Source: Streptomyces sp. 135
GTDB lineage: Bacteria > Actinomycetota > Actinomycetes > Streptomycetales > Streptomycetaceae
Length of the DNA: 64,000 nt
Direction: 5' to 3'
NCBI RefSeq assembly: GCF_020026305.1
Contig: NZ_CP075691.1
Coordinates: 3,038,001 to 3,102,000, forward strand
Made by a program: the position numbers and the translations under genes
The notes under the pieces: generated by a model
Told to the model about the DNA's origin: nothing
Databases searched by the model: none
The model's input: the letters and a program-made list of their open reading frames with translations, nothing else
Shown here: piece after piece, positions 9,488-23,325 of the stretch
Layout: every line of letters begins with the position of its first letter
Numbering within the stretch: the first letter of the stretch is position 1

Positions 9488-11287
9488 ATGGCCGCGCGTT
9501 CCGCTGACATTCCGTTCCTGCGCGTTCCCGTCGGGCCCGATGCCCACCGCTGGAGCACCTTTCCGGGGGAGCGGCGGCTCGTCGTCGCCACCCGTACGCT
9601 CACCTCGACGATCCGCGCCCTGGAGACGCTGCCGCCGGTGCTGCGCGCGGATCCCCGCGTGTCCGTGGTCTTCGCCCACGATCCGACCTCCGCTTTCAGC
9701 GACGGCTCGCTCGACCTGCTCCACGACGCGGGCTGCCGTGTCATGCCGTGGGAGCAACTGCCGTACGCCGCCCCGGACCTGATCCTCAGCACCAGCGAGA
9801 ACATCGACGTCTCCGAGGGTGAGTGCCCGGTGCTCGTGCTGCCGCACGGCATCGGCTTCCAGAAGTACGTGCCCGACTCCCGCTCTCCCCGCAGGCGGCT
9901 GTCGGGCGTCGCGCCCGACGCGCTCTTCGAGGCGGGCCGGGCCTGGACCGCCGTGTCGCATCCGGAACAGGAGCGGCAACTGCTCGCCGCGCATCCGAAG
10001 AGCGCCGGGCGGACCCTGCTCGTCGGCGATCCCTGCCTCGACGAACTGCTCGTCAGCGCGGACCGGCGCGGCGACTACCGGCGGGCGCTGGGCGTCGCGG
10101 ACGGGCAGCGGCTGGTGCTCGTGACCTCCACGTGGGGGCCGACGTCGCTCATCGGCCGTGACCCCGGCCTGCCCGCGCGGCTCCTCGCCGATCTTCCCTG
10201 GGACGAGTACCGCGTCGCGCTGGTCCTCCACCCCAACGTGTGGTCGGCCCACGGCGCCTGGCACCTGAGGGCCCTGCTGGCCGAGGCCCTCGACGCCGGG
10301 CTGCTGCTGATCCCGCCGGTGCACGACTGGCGTCCCGCGCTCGTGGCCGCCGACGCGGTCATCGGCGACCACGGCTCGGTGACGCTGTACGGCGCCGCCC
10401 TGGCCAAGCCCCTGGCCCTGGCCGCGCACGGAGAAGAAGCCGTGCCCGGCACCGCTGCCGCCGACCTGGCGGAACTCGCGCCTCGGTTCGAACCCCAGGG
10501 CGGCCCACTGCGCCAGATCGAGGCCGTGCTGCGGGCCCACGCGGACCAGCCCGAGCGGTACGCGCCGGCGGTCTCCCGGGCCTTCGACGAACCCGGCACC
10601 GCACTCACCCGGCTGCGCACGGCGCTGTACGGCCTGCTCCGTCTGGAGCCGCCGCCGACTCCGCCACCGGCTCCCCTGGTCCTCGTACCGCCGGGCCCGC
10701 TCGCGACGAACGTCACTTCCTGGGTGGTCGGCACCCGCATCGAGACGGAGGAAGCGGGGCGGACCGCCGTGACCGTCCGCCGCGTCCCCGCCGCCGTCGG
10801 CGAAGCGTGGAGTGAGGAGGGCGAGGGAGGTGCGGGGGACGGGTGCTTCTCGCATCTTTCGGTCCGCCCCGGTGAGGAACGTGACCAGCGCCTGACCGAG
10901 AGCGCCTCGGTCCTGGTGGCCTCGGATCCGGCGCCGACGGCGGCCGCCGCCCGGAGTTGGGGGCGCGACGCGCTCGCCACGTGGCCCGGGAGCCTGCTGG
11001 CCGCGACCGCGCTCACCTCCGGGGACTGCCTGGTGGTCCTCCGTGACGGCCGGACCGTGCTGGCGTCGGCCGACGCCGGGAACCCCGACCGCGGGGCGGC
11101 GACGGCCTGCGCCGAGAGCCCCGACCCCGGGGCGGCGTCGGCCCGCGCCGGGAACCTCGACCCCGGGCTGGTGTCGGCAGCCCTCTACACCTGTCTCCGG
11201 GCCGGTCGGCCGCCGGCCGCCGGCTCCGTGACACTGCGCGTCGGCGCCCACCGCGACGACGTCCTTCTGTCGTCCTGGGCCCCGTGA
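9488..11287 (+). CDS. GT-B-fold protein resembling CDP-glycerol glycerophosphotransferases
   Basis: A 599-residue protein at ATG 9488 with a perfect AGGAGG six bases upstream. The first half has the GT-B pattern: VLPHGIGFQKYVP near residues 118-130, a glycine-rich VLVTSTWGPTS, VLHPNVW, and DHGSVTLYGAALAKPL near 297-312. These correspond to the HGxxxK, HP and D-x-S-x-x nucleotide-binding motifs of TagB/TagF teichoic-acid transferases. The last 200 residues are unlike TagF and include a 12-residue repeat in three copies. No signal peptide or membrane helix. The next gene, 151 bases on, is a STAND ATPase. Homologues in Streptomyces are, as I recall, sometimes mislabelled translation initiation factor 2. 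Donor and acceptor unknown. Confidence 0.75.
   Translation: MAARSADIPFLRVPVGPDAHRWSTFPGERRLVVATRTLTSTIRALETLPPVLRADPRVSVVFAHDPTSAFSDGSLDLLHDAGCRVMPWEQLPYAAPDLILSTSENIDVSEGECPVLVLPHGIGFQKYVPDSRSPRRRLSGVAPDALFEAGRAWTAVSHPEQERQLLAAHPKSAGRTLLVGDPCLDELLVSADRRGDYRRALGVADGQRLVLVTSTWGPTSLIGRDPGLPARLLADLPWDEYRVALVLHPNVWSAHGAWHLRALLAEALDAGLLLIPPVHDWRPALVAADAVIGDHGSVTLYGAALAKPLALAAHGEEAVPGTAAADLAELAPRFEPQGGPLRQIEAVLRAHADQPERYAPAVSRAFDEPGTALTRLRTALYGLLRLEPPPTPPPAPLVLVPPGPLATNVTSWVVGTRIETEEAGRTAVTVRRVPAAVGEAWSEEGEGGAGDGCFSHLSVRPGEERDQRLTESASVLVASDPAPTAAAARSWGRDALATWPGSLLAATALTSGDCLVVLRDGRTVLASADAGNPDRGAATACAESPDPGAASARAGNLDPGLVSAALYTCLRAGRPPAAGSVTLRVGAHRDDVLLSSWAP
11075..11182 (+). repeat. Three intragenic 36-bp repeats in the GT-B-like gene
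   Basis: Codons 530-565 encode AGNPDRGAATAC, AESPDPGAASAR and AGNLDPGLVSAA, three diverged copies of a 12-residue unit with an A-x-x-x-D-x-G core. They lie in the C-terminal extension and look like a linker that grew by duplication. Confidence 0.7.
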
Positions 11288-11438
11288 CCGCCCTGCCGAC
11301 CGGCTCCCCGGCAGGTCTGCCGCGTCCGTCGGCCGCCAAGTGCCCTACTACACAGCCCTCCTTGATCACACTACGGTGGTCGTCAGCACGCGGGTTGCCG
11401 CCGATACGGCGGCTCAGCCGATACGCGAAGGGGGACCA

Positions 11439-13889
11439 GTGGCAATCGAGGTGGCGGCCATCGCCGCGTCGGGAGCGACGAGCACGCTGGTCGGACTCGC
11501 GGTCACCGAGGCGTGGACGCGTACGCGGGCCCTCGTCACCCGGCTCTTCAGCCGTCGGCAGGACGACGCCACGGCAGGGGACCAGCAGCTCCAGTCGGCC
11601 GTGGAGGAGCTGGCGGCGGCGTTTCAGTCGGAGGACCCGCACTCCCTGGGGGACGCCGCCGACCGGCTGCGGCGCAGGTTGCGCCACTCGCTGCGGGAGG
11701 AGTCCCCGGTCGCCGGCGAACTGGTCTCGCTCCTCCGTGACCTGGATCCGGAGGGCGAACGGGAAGGCGCCGGTGCGGCAGCCCCGTTCGTGACCGCCTC
11801 GACCGGCATCTCGTACGACGTACCCGCCGCCCCGCGCCCCGGCGGCCCGCCCTCCCAGGTCCCGGTACTGCGCACCCGCTTCGTCAACCGCACGGCGGAG
11901 ATCACGGATCTGGACGGCTCGTCGGCAGGCGCCACCGCCGTCGCCTCGCACGTCGATGTCCGTGTGCTGGCCGGGCCGCCCGGAGTCGGCAAGTCCGCCC
12001 TGGCGCGGCACTGGGCGCACACCATGCGTGAGCACTTCCCCGACGGGCGGCTGTACGTCGACTTCGCGGCGCTGCGGGACCGCGCCGGTGCCGGCGGGGA
12101 CGTGACGGACGCCGTGGGCCACTGTCTGCGCTCCCTCGGTGTCGACGACTCGCTGCTGCCGCCGTCCCTGGCCGAGCGGACCGCGCTCTTCCGGAGCCGG
12201 ACGGCCGACCTGCGGGTGCTTCTCGTACTGGACGACGTGACCTCGCCCGCGCAGGTACGGGCCCTGGTCCCGCAGGGGCCCGGGAGCACCGTCCTCGCCA
12301 CGAGCACCGCGAGGCTCGGCGAACTCGCGCTGGACGGTGCCCGGCCGCTGCCCCTGGAGCCCTTCACGCGGGAGGCCGCGCTTCTCCTGCTGGCCGACCG
12401 GTGCGGCGAGGACCGGATCGCCGCCGAGCCGGAGGCCGCGTGCCGGGTCGCCGACCTGTGCTCCGGGCTCCCGGTCGCCCTCCAGGTGGCCGCGGCGCGG
12501 CTGGTGAACGAGCGGCGCCTGACGCTGGCCTCGCTCGCCGCCGAACTGGCCGACGACAAGCGCCGGTTGTCCGCCCTGAGCGTGGGGGGCGAGTCCCCCG
12601 TCACCGCCGTCCTTGACGCCTCCTACCGGCAGCTGTCACCGGAGCTGGCGCACGGGTACCGGCTTCTCGGCTGGGTCCCCGGCCACTGCTTCGACGCGGC
12701 GACAGCCGCTGCCGCGCTCGGCTCCGACGTGGCGGCCGCCCAGCTCCTCCTCGACGTCCTGGAGGACATGAGCCTGCTGGAGACGGCGGAGGACCGCCGG
12801 TACCGGTTCCACGGGCTCGTGCGCGTCCACGCCCGTGAGCGTGCGGCCGCCGAGGAGCCCGCGGACGCCGAAGGCGCGGTGGTGCGGCGGGTCCTGACCC
12901 ACTACCTGGCGCTCACGGCGTTCGCCGACCGCTCGGTGCGCGCCGACCGGACGCGTGCGGCCGACCTCCGTCCGCTGCTCGCGGGGCGCGCCGACCCCTT
13001 CGCGGCCCACGCCGGTCCCCGGCCGCTGGACTGGCTGGCGGCCGAGCGGGCCAACATCATGGCGGTGCTGCGCGCAGCCGGTGCCCACCGGCTGTACACG
13101 CCCGGATGGCAGCTCGCGGAGTGCTTCACCGTGCTGTTCCTGCACCACAGGCACCTCGGTGACTGGAAGGAGTCCCTGGAGCTGGGCGCCGGGTACGCGC
13201 GCTCCGCCGTCGCCCCGGCAGCCGAGGCCCGGCTGCGCAGCCTGCTCTCCCGCCCGCTCATGGACCTCGGCGAGCACGAAAGGGCGGAGCGGGAGCTGAC
13301 CGCGGCGCTGGCCTGCGCGGAGGTCTCCGGTGACCTGGTGCTGCTCGCGTCCGCGCTGGAGTTCTCGGGCCGCTACTGGGACCGCTTCGATCCGGCCCGT
13401 GCGATCGCGGCGTACCGGCGCTCCATGGAGCTGAACCTCCGGGCCGGCGAGGCACGCGGCGCCGCCATCGCCGCCTTCTTCCTCGGGCGGGCCGAGGACG
13501 CGAGCGGCGACTTCACCCACGCCCTCGCCACCCTCCGGCAGGCCCGCACGGACCTGCTGGCCCTGCCTTCTCCCGACCACCGCATGGCGGCCCGGGCCAC
13601 CGCCGCGCTCGGCCGGTGCCTGGACCACCTGGGCCGGACCGGTGAAGCCGTACCCGTCCTGCGAGAGGCCGCGCGGTCGCTGGAGGACCTCGAAGCGTAC
13701 GCCTACGAAGCCGAGGCCCTGGTCGACCTGGCAGCCATCGCCGAACGCCCGGGCGGCGACCGCTCCCGGCTGCGGGACGACCTGGCCAGGGCCCTGGCCA
13801 TCCACAAGGACATGGAGAGCCCGCTCACCGGGGAACTGGCCGAGCGGCTGCGCGCCGCGGAGGAGCCGCGCCGTTCGCCTCCCGAGTGA
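11439..13889 (+). CDS. STAND (NB-ARC-like) ATPase with C-terminal TPR repeats
   Basis: An 816-residue protein from GTG 11439, with AAGGGGGA five bases upstream; a longer start at 11340 is less likely. Residues 1-110 form an alanine-rich helical N-terminal region often seen on Streptomyces STAND proteins. The ATPase follows: Walker A AGPPGVGKSALARH with K185, Walker B LLVLDDV, the sensor GSTVLATST, and SGLPVAL corresponding to the plant-type GLPL motif. A winged-helix-like segment and then tetratricopeptide repeats fill the C-terminus. STAND proteins are signal-sensing switches; some act in transcription, some in phage defence. No SARP or HTH domain is visible, so AfsR-like regulation is not supported. 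Probably functionally tied to the GT-B-like gene upstream. Confidence 0.85.
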   Translation: MAIEVAAIAASGATSTLVGLAVTEAWTRTRALVTRLFSRRQDDATAGDQQLQSAVEELAAAFQSEDPHSLGDAADRLRRRLRHSLREESPVAGELVSLLRDLDPEGEREGAGAAAPFVTASTGISYDVPAAPRPGGPPSQVPVLRTRFVNRTAEITDLDGSSAGATAVASHVDVRVLAGPPGVGKSALARHWAHTMREHFPDGRLYVDFAALRDRAGAGGDVTDAVGHCLRSLGVDDSLLPPSLAERTALFRSRTADLRVLLVLDDVTSPAQVRALVPQGPGSTVLATSTARLGELALDGARPLPLEPFTREAALLLLADRCGEDRIAAEPEAACRVADLCSGLPVALQVAAARLVNERRLTLASLAAELADDKRRLSALSVGGESPVTAVLDASYRQLSPELAHGYRLLGWVPGHCFDAATAAAALGSDVAAAQLLLDVLEDMSLLETAEDRRYRFHGLVRVHARERAAAEEPADAEGAVVRRVLTHYLALTAFADRSVRADRTRAADLRPLLAGRADPFAAHAGPRPLDWLAAERANIMAVLRAAGAHRLYTPGWQLAECFTVLFLHHRHLGDWKESLELGAGYARSAVAPAAEARLRSLLSRPLMDLGEHERAERELTAALACAEVSGDLVLLASALEFSGRYWDRFDPARAIAAYRRSMELNLRAGEARGAAIAAFFLGRAEDASGDFTHALATLRQARTDLLALPSPDHRMAARATAALGRCLDHLGRTGEAVPVLREAARSLEDLEAYAYEAEALVDLAAIAERPGGDRSRLRDDLARALAIHKDMESPLTGELAERLRAAEEPRRSPPE

Positions 13890-15833
13890 TCAGCCGCTGG
13901 GTGCCGTGCCCCCGTCGTACAGCGCCTCGATCTCCTTGGCGTACGCCGCCGTCACCGCGCTCCGTTTGATCTTCAGGGACGGGGTGAGCAGCCCGTTGTC
14001 CTCCGTGAACTCCCCTTCGACGAGGGCGAACCTGCGGATGGACTCGGCCCTGGAGACCGCCGCGTTGGCGTGGTCCACCGCCTTCTGGATCTCCGCGGTC
14101 ATCTCCGGGTCCCGGGCCAGCTCCGCGAGAGGCGTGTCCTTGGGGCGCTTGCGTACGGCGAGCCAGTGGCCGACGGCCTCGGGGTCCAGGGTGATGAGCG
14201 CGGCGACGTAGGAGCGGTTGTCCCCTACGACGATGCACTGCCCCACGGGCGCCCGGCTGCGCAGGCGGTCCTCCAGGACGGCGGGGGAGACGTTCTTGCC
14301 GCCGGAGGTGACGATGAGGTCCTTCTTGCGGCCGGTGATGGTGAGGTAGCCGTCCTCGTCGAGCGCGCCCAGGTCGCCGGTGGCCAGCCACTCGCCGGTG
14401 AGCACGGCGTCCGTCGCCGCCGGGTCGTTCCAGTAGCCGCTGAAGACGATGCCGCCCTTGAGCAGCACCTCGCCGTCCTCCGCGATGCGCACGGCCGTGC
14501 CGGGCACGGGCAGCCCGACCGTGCCGGGGCGCGGCCTCAGCGGTGGCGTGATGGTGGCGGCGGCCGTGGTCTCCGTCAGGCCGTACCCCTCGTAGATGAT
14601 GATCCCGGCGGCGTAGAAGAAGAGGTTGAGGTCGCGGTCCAGGGGGGAGCCGCCGCTGATCGCGTACCGCAGGTGCCCGCCGACCTCCTTGCGGATGCGG
14701 CGGTAGACGAGGAGTTCGTACAGCGCCCAGCCGAGGCGCAGCCCCAGGGAGGGGCCGGGCCGGCGCGGGTCGAGGAACTTGTCCAGGTACGCCTCGGCGA
14801 AGCGCACCCCGACGCGCTCCGCCCGGTCGAAGGACGCGGCGCGGCCGATCTTCTCGGCGGTCGCCCGGCCGGTGTGGTGGATCTTCTCGAAGAGGTACGG
14901 GACGCCGACGAGGAACGTGGGCTTGAAGGCGCGCAGTTCCGGCCGGAGTTCGTCCGGCTTGATGCTCGGGCAGTGGCCGAGCTCTATGCGGGCGAGCAGG
15001 CACGCGATCTGGAGGCTGCGGCCCAGTATGTGGGCGAGCGGCAGGAAGAGGAGCGTGGCGGCGACCTGCCCGGTGATCTCCTTGAAGACGGGGTGCAGCA
15101 GCTCGACCGTGTTGGCCGCCTCGGCGTGGAGGTTGCCGTGTGTGAGGACGCAGCCCTTGGGGCGCCCGGTGGTGCCCGAGGTGTAGCAGAGGGTGGCGAT
15201 GGTGTCGGGGGTCAGCGCGGCGCGCCGCTTCGTCACCTCCTCGTCGGGCACGTCCCTGCCCAGCAGCGTCAGTTCCGCCATCGCGCCACCGTCGAGGTGC
15301 CGGACGCGTGGTGGTGTCCCACCGGAAGCGCTGAGGGCCGCCTCGGCGGTCGCCGCGTTCTCGGCGGTCTCCGCGATCAGGAGGCGGGCGCCCGAGTCGC
15401 GGACGATCCACTCGATCTGCTCCGCCGACGAGGTGGCGTAGACGGGGACGCTCTGGCCGCCCGCCGCCCAGATCGCGAAGTCCAGGACCGCCCACTCGTA
15501 GCGCGTGCGCGACATCAGCGCGACGCGTCCGCCGGGTTCGAGGCCCGCCGCCATCAGGCCCTTGGCGGTCTCCGTCACCTCGCGGGCGAAGGCCGCCGCC
15601 GTCACCGGCTGCCACCGGCCGCCCTGCTTGCGGCGCAGCACCACGGCGTCGGGGGCCTCGTGCGCGTTGACGAAAGGGATGTCGGCGGTACTGCCCGTGG
15701 TGGCCCGCGCGGCCAGTGGGGCGGTGCGGGCCTCGCGCACGGTGCCGTGCTCGTCCCTGACGAGTTCGACCCGGGCGCCGTCCGCGAGCCCGCTGCGGCG
15801 CTGTGCCCTTCTCAGATCCTTGCGTACGCCCAT
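13890..15833 (-). CDS. Long-chain acyl-CoA synthetase (AMP-forming, FadD15-like)
   Basis: A 647-residue protein starting at ATG 15833 with GGGAG upstream. The AMP-binding signature YTSGTTGRPKG is at about residues 217-227, followed by the GYGLTE motif and the ATGDLG-type hinge motif, so all catalytic elements of the adenylate-forming family are present. It should activate fatty acids to acyl-CoA via acyl-AMP for beta-oxidation or lipid synthesis. Length and the insertion pattern fit the FadD15/long-chain group. Its stop abuts the stop of the convergent STAND gene with no gap. A divergent SCP2-like lipid-binding protein lies 231 bases away, a plausible functional partner. Confidence 0.92.
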   Translation of the reverse strand: MGVRKDLRRAQRRSGLADGARVELVRDEHGTVREARTAPLAARATTGSTADIPFVNAHEAPDAVVLRRKQGGRWQPVTAAAFAREVTETAKGLMAAGLEPGGRVALMSRTRYEWAVLDFAIWAAGGQSVPVYATSSAEQIEWIVRDSGARLLIAETAENAATAEAALSASGGTPPRVRHLDGGAMAELTLLGRDVPDEEVTKRRAALTPDTIATLCYTSGTTGRPKGCVLTHGNLHAEAANTVELLHPVFKEITGQVAATLLFLPLAHILGRSLQIACLLARIELGHCPSIKPDELRPELRAFKPTFLVGVPYLFEKIHHTGRATAEKIGRAASFDRAERVGVRFAEAYLDKFLDPRRPGPSLGLRLGWALYELLVYRRIRKEVGGHLRYAISGGSPLDRDLNLFFYAAGIIIYEGYGLTETTAAATITPPLRPRPGTVGLPVPGTAVRIAEDGEVLLKGGIVFSGYWNDPAATDAVLTGEWLATGDLGALDEDGYLTITGRKKDLIVTSGGKNVSPAVLEDRLRSRAPVGQCIVVGDNRSYVAALITLDPEAVGHWLAVRKRPKDTPLAELARDPEMTAEIQKAVDHANAAVSRAESIRRFALVEGEFTEDNGLLTPSLKIKRSAVTAAYAKEIEALYDGGTAPSG

Positions 15834-16064
15834 GACGGCTCCCGGGGTCCGGTTCACGGAGGTGCTGCTCGGTGTGGTGCCCGCTTGCTCACGGCCTGCT
15901 TGCTCACGGCCCGCTTGCTTACGCGGCCGTCAACTTACTCGCCCGTAAGGAAAATTCAATGGGCCGGGCAGCGGCAGTCGTACACGTTTTCCCGCACCGC
16001 CCGCCCCCGCCGTACGCTGCCCCGGAGCAACTGCCCCAAGGTGATCGGGTTAAGGAGACGGGCC

Positions 16065-16544
16065 GTGGCGGACGACATCAGCAGGATCGCCGGACTGGAT
16101 TTCGCGAGCGTCACCCCGGAGGAGTTCGCCCGCATCGTGAAGGGCCTCTCCGACAAGGAGATAGCCGGGATCGCCCGCGACGGAGCCCTGCGCAAGCGCG
16201 TCCTGGACGAGGTCTTCCGGCGCATGGAGCGGCAGTTCAGGCCGGAGGCGGCCGGCTCGCTGGCGGCGCTGCTCCGGTGGCGGGTCACGGGCAGCGGTGA
16301 CAACCCCGAGGTCGTGTACGAGACGCGGATCGCGGACGGCGTCTGCACCGTGCGGGAGGGGCGTTCGGAGGCGGAGCCACGGGTCACGTTCGTCATGGGC
16401 GACGCCCCGTTCCTCAAGCTCGTCTCGGGCAACGCCAGTCCCGTCACGCTGTTCATGCTGCGCAAGGTCAAGGTCGCGGGGGATGTCGCGCTGGCGGCGG
16501 GGCTCACGCGGTACTTCGACATCCCCGGGCGGCCGGGCGCGTGA
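16065..16544 (+). CDS. SCP2 sterol/lipid-carrier domain protein
   Basis: A 159-residue protein from GTG 16065, with AAGGAGA at 16052-16058; the frame is open much further upstream, but that part is antisense to the acyl-CoA synthetase. The C-terminal 100 residues follow the SCP2 pattern: WRVTGSGDNPEVVYETRI, an acidic VTFVMGDAPFLKLVSG, then a helix and the GDVALAAGL stretch that closes the hydrophobic tunnel. SCP2 proteins bind fatty acyl chains or sterol-like lipids. Divergent placement next to an acyl-CoA synthetase supports a lipid-handling role. The N-terminal 45 residues are helical and charged and may mediate contacts. No export signal. Confidence 0.8.
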   Translation: MADDISRIAGLDFASVTPEEFARIVKGLSDKEIAGIARDGALRKRVLDEVFRRMERQFRPEAAGSLAALLRWRVTGSGDNPEVVYETRIADGVCTVREGRSEAEPRVTFVMGDAPFLKLVSGNASPVTLFMLRKVKVAGDVALAAGLTRYFDIPGRPGA

Positions 16545-16610
16545 TGCCGGGCGGGGCGTAGCCGGCCGGCGGCGCTCAAGGCCGGGGTGAGCTGCGCCGA
16601 TGTAGGGCCC

Positions 16611-18302
16611 ATGACGTCTACGTACTCCTTTGGCTCCTCCGGTGTCGGCACCGCGGAGGCCGGGCTGCCCGTCGACGCCCGGGCCGAGCGATGGCGGACG
16701 GCCGCGCGGCTCGGGCTCGCCTTCCTGCCGGCCCTCGTCGTCGCCGTCGCCGGGTTCCAGCGGCGGTGGATGTCCGACGACGGCCACATCTACGTGCGGA
16801 CGGTACGCCAGGTGCTGGCGGGCAACGGCCCCGTCTTCAACGCCGGGGAGCGGGCCGAGTCGTCCACCGGGACCCTGTGGCAGTGGCTGCTGGTCGCCGC
16901 CGGGGCGCCCGGCTTCGACATCCCCACGGCGGCGATGTACGGCGGGCTGTTCCTGACCGCCGCCGGGTTCGCGCTCGCCGCGGCCGCCGCGCTGCGCCTG
17001 CGCGGCGGGGACGGCCTCCTGCTGCCCTGCGGCGCCCTCGTGCTCCTCGCGCTGCCGCCCGTCTGGGACTTCGCGACGTCCGGCCTGGAGACGGGGCTCG
17101 CGACCTGCTGGATCGCGGGCGCCTGGCTGATGCTCGTCACCCGGCCCCGCGCGCTGGCGACCTGCGCGGTGCTGGGGCTCGGCCCCCTCGTGCGGCCCGA
17201 CCTGGCGCTGGTGTCGCTGGTCTTCCTGGCCGCCCAGTGGGCCGTGGCGCGCCCGCCCTGGCGCGGGGTGCTCGCGGGCGCGGGCGCCGCGGGGGCGCTG
17301 CCGGTCGCGTACGAGATCTTCCGCATGGGCTACTACGGCCATCTGATGCCGCTGCCGGGCGTCACCAAGGAGGCCTCGCGGAGCCTGTGGTGGCGGGGTG
17401 CCGACTATCTCGACGACTTCGCCGGTACGTACCTGCTGTGGCTGCCGCTGCTGATGATCGTGGCGGGCCTCCTGGCGTCCGGGCGGATGCGCGAACGCGT
17501 CGTCGTGGCCGCGCCGGTGGTCGCGGGGGCGCTCTGCTGGCTCTACGTCATCAAGGTGGGCGGCGACTTCATGCACGGGCGGATGTTCCTGCCGGGGCTG
17601 CTGCTGATGCTGCTGCCCGTCTTCCTCGTGCCCGTCACGCGCGCGTGGACGATCGTCGGCGCCGGGGTCGCGGTGTGGGCCGTGACGTGCGCGGCCGTGC
17701 TGCGGGTGCCGTACGAGGGGCGGATCGGGCCCGGCGGGATCGCGGACGAGCGAGGCGTGTACGTACACCAGAACGACGCCCGCCATCCCGTGCACCACAC
17801 CTTCGCGGGGCAGCCCGGCAACATGGCGTACGCCGGTCTCGTGCGGGAACGGACGCGGGACGGCGCGCCCACGCTGCTGCTCGCCAGGAGCCCGGTCGCC
17901 GCGGCCCGGCCCGGGATCACGGGGGTCTACAACACGCTCGGCTTCAGCGGTTCCGTGATCCCGCTGTCCGGCGCCGCGCTCGACCCGATCGGGCTCGCCT
18001 ATCCGCTGGCGGCCCACTCCCAGCCCATCAACGGCCGGGTGGGGCACGACAAGCGGCTCCCCGACGAGTGGATCGTCGCCGACCGGGGGGTCAGGGGCGC
18101 GCTGCCGGAGGGGCTCGACCCAAAGCGCGTCGCGGCGGCCCGGCGCGCCCTGCGCTGCGAGCCGTTCGCCGAACTGCGGGCGGCCACACGGGCGCCGATG
18201 ACGGCCGGGCGGTTCTGGCGGAATCTGACGGGCGCCGCGGGGCTCACGGCGTTCCGGTTCCCCAACGATCCGGTGCGGGCGGAGCGGGAGTTGTGCGGGT
18301 AG
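16611..18302 (+). CDS. GT-C-fold polytopic membrane glycosyltransferase (AftB-like)
   Basis: About 563 residues from ATG 16611 (a GTG at 16587 is possible). After a short cytoplasmic tail come roughly ten hydrophobic segments. The first extracytoplasmic loop carries DDGHIYVRTVRQVLAG with ESSTGTLWQWLL soon after, resembling the D-D/E catalytic loop of polyprenyl-phosphate-dependent GT-C enzymes, especially the AftB arabinofuranosyltransferase family. The C-terminal 180 residues form a soluble extracytoplasmic domain. Streptomyces lack mycobacterial arabinogalactan, so the sugar and acceptor (wall polymer, glycolipid or glycoprotein) are unknown. It stands alone, 66 bases after the SCP2 gene. 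Confidence 0.75.
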   Translation: MTSTYSFGSSGVGTAEAGLPVDARAERWRTAARLGLAFLPALVVAVAGFQRRWMSDDGHIYVRTVRQVLAGNGPVFNAGERAESSTGTLWQWLLVAAGAPGFDIPTAAMYGGLFLTAAGFALAAAAALRLRGGDGLLLPCGALVLLALPPVWDFATSGLETGLATCWIAGAWLMLVTRPRALATCAVLGLGPLVRPDLALVSLVFLAAQWAVARPPWRGVLAGAGAAGALPVAYEIFRMGYYGHLMPLPGVTKEASRSLWWRGADYLDDFAGTYLLWLPLLMIVAGLLASGRMRERVVVAAPVVAGALCWLYVIKVGGDFMHGRMFLPGLLLMLLPVFLVPVTRAWTIVGAGVAVWAVTCAAVLRVPYEGRIGPGGIADERGVYVHQNDARHPVHHTFAGQPGNMAYAGLVRERTRDGAPTLLLARSPVAAARPGITGVYNTLGFSGSVIPLSGAALDPIGLAYPLAAHSQPINGRVGHDKRLPDEWIVADRGVRGALPEGLDPKRVAAARRALRCEPFAELRAATRAPMTAGRFWRNLTGAAGLTAFRFPNDPVRAERELCG

Positions 18303-18372
18303 CCACCCCGTGACGGCGCGGGTGGGGCGCGGGGGGTCTCCGTGGCTTGCATTGCCCTTGTGCGGTGAGTGA

Positions 18373-23206
<4,834 letters not shown>

Positions 23207-23325
23207 CCGCCCGTCCCCCTCACGTCGTCGGCTTTCCTGACTGTGACGCGCGGGGGGCCGGGAACGATCGCCATGGGACGTTGCGGATGGGTCTCGATGC
23301 GGCTACGGGACCACGGCCGCGCAGG

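Noticed and set aside
9488..11287. Translation initiation factor 2 identity for the GT-B-like protein
   Set aside because: No GTPase motifs are present; the motifs are those of GT-B glycerophosphotransferase-like enzymes.
11340..11438. ATG-like start of the STAND gene at 11340
   Set aside because: No ribosome-binding site, and the 33 extra residues lack similarity to STAND N-termini; GTG 11439 has AAGGGGGA.
14070..16064. Long upstream extension of the SCP2 frame
   Set aside because: That part is antisense to the acyl-CoA synthetase; AAGGAGA and GTG at 16065 define a normal start.
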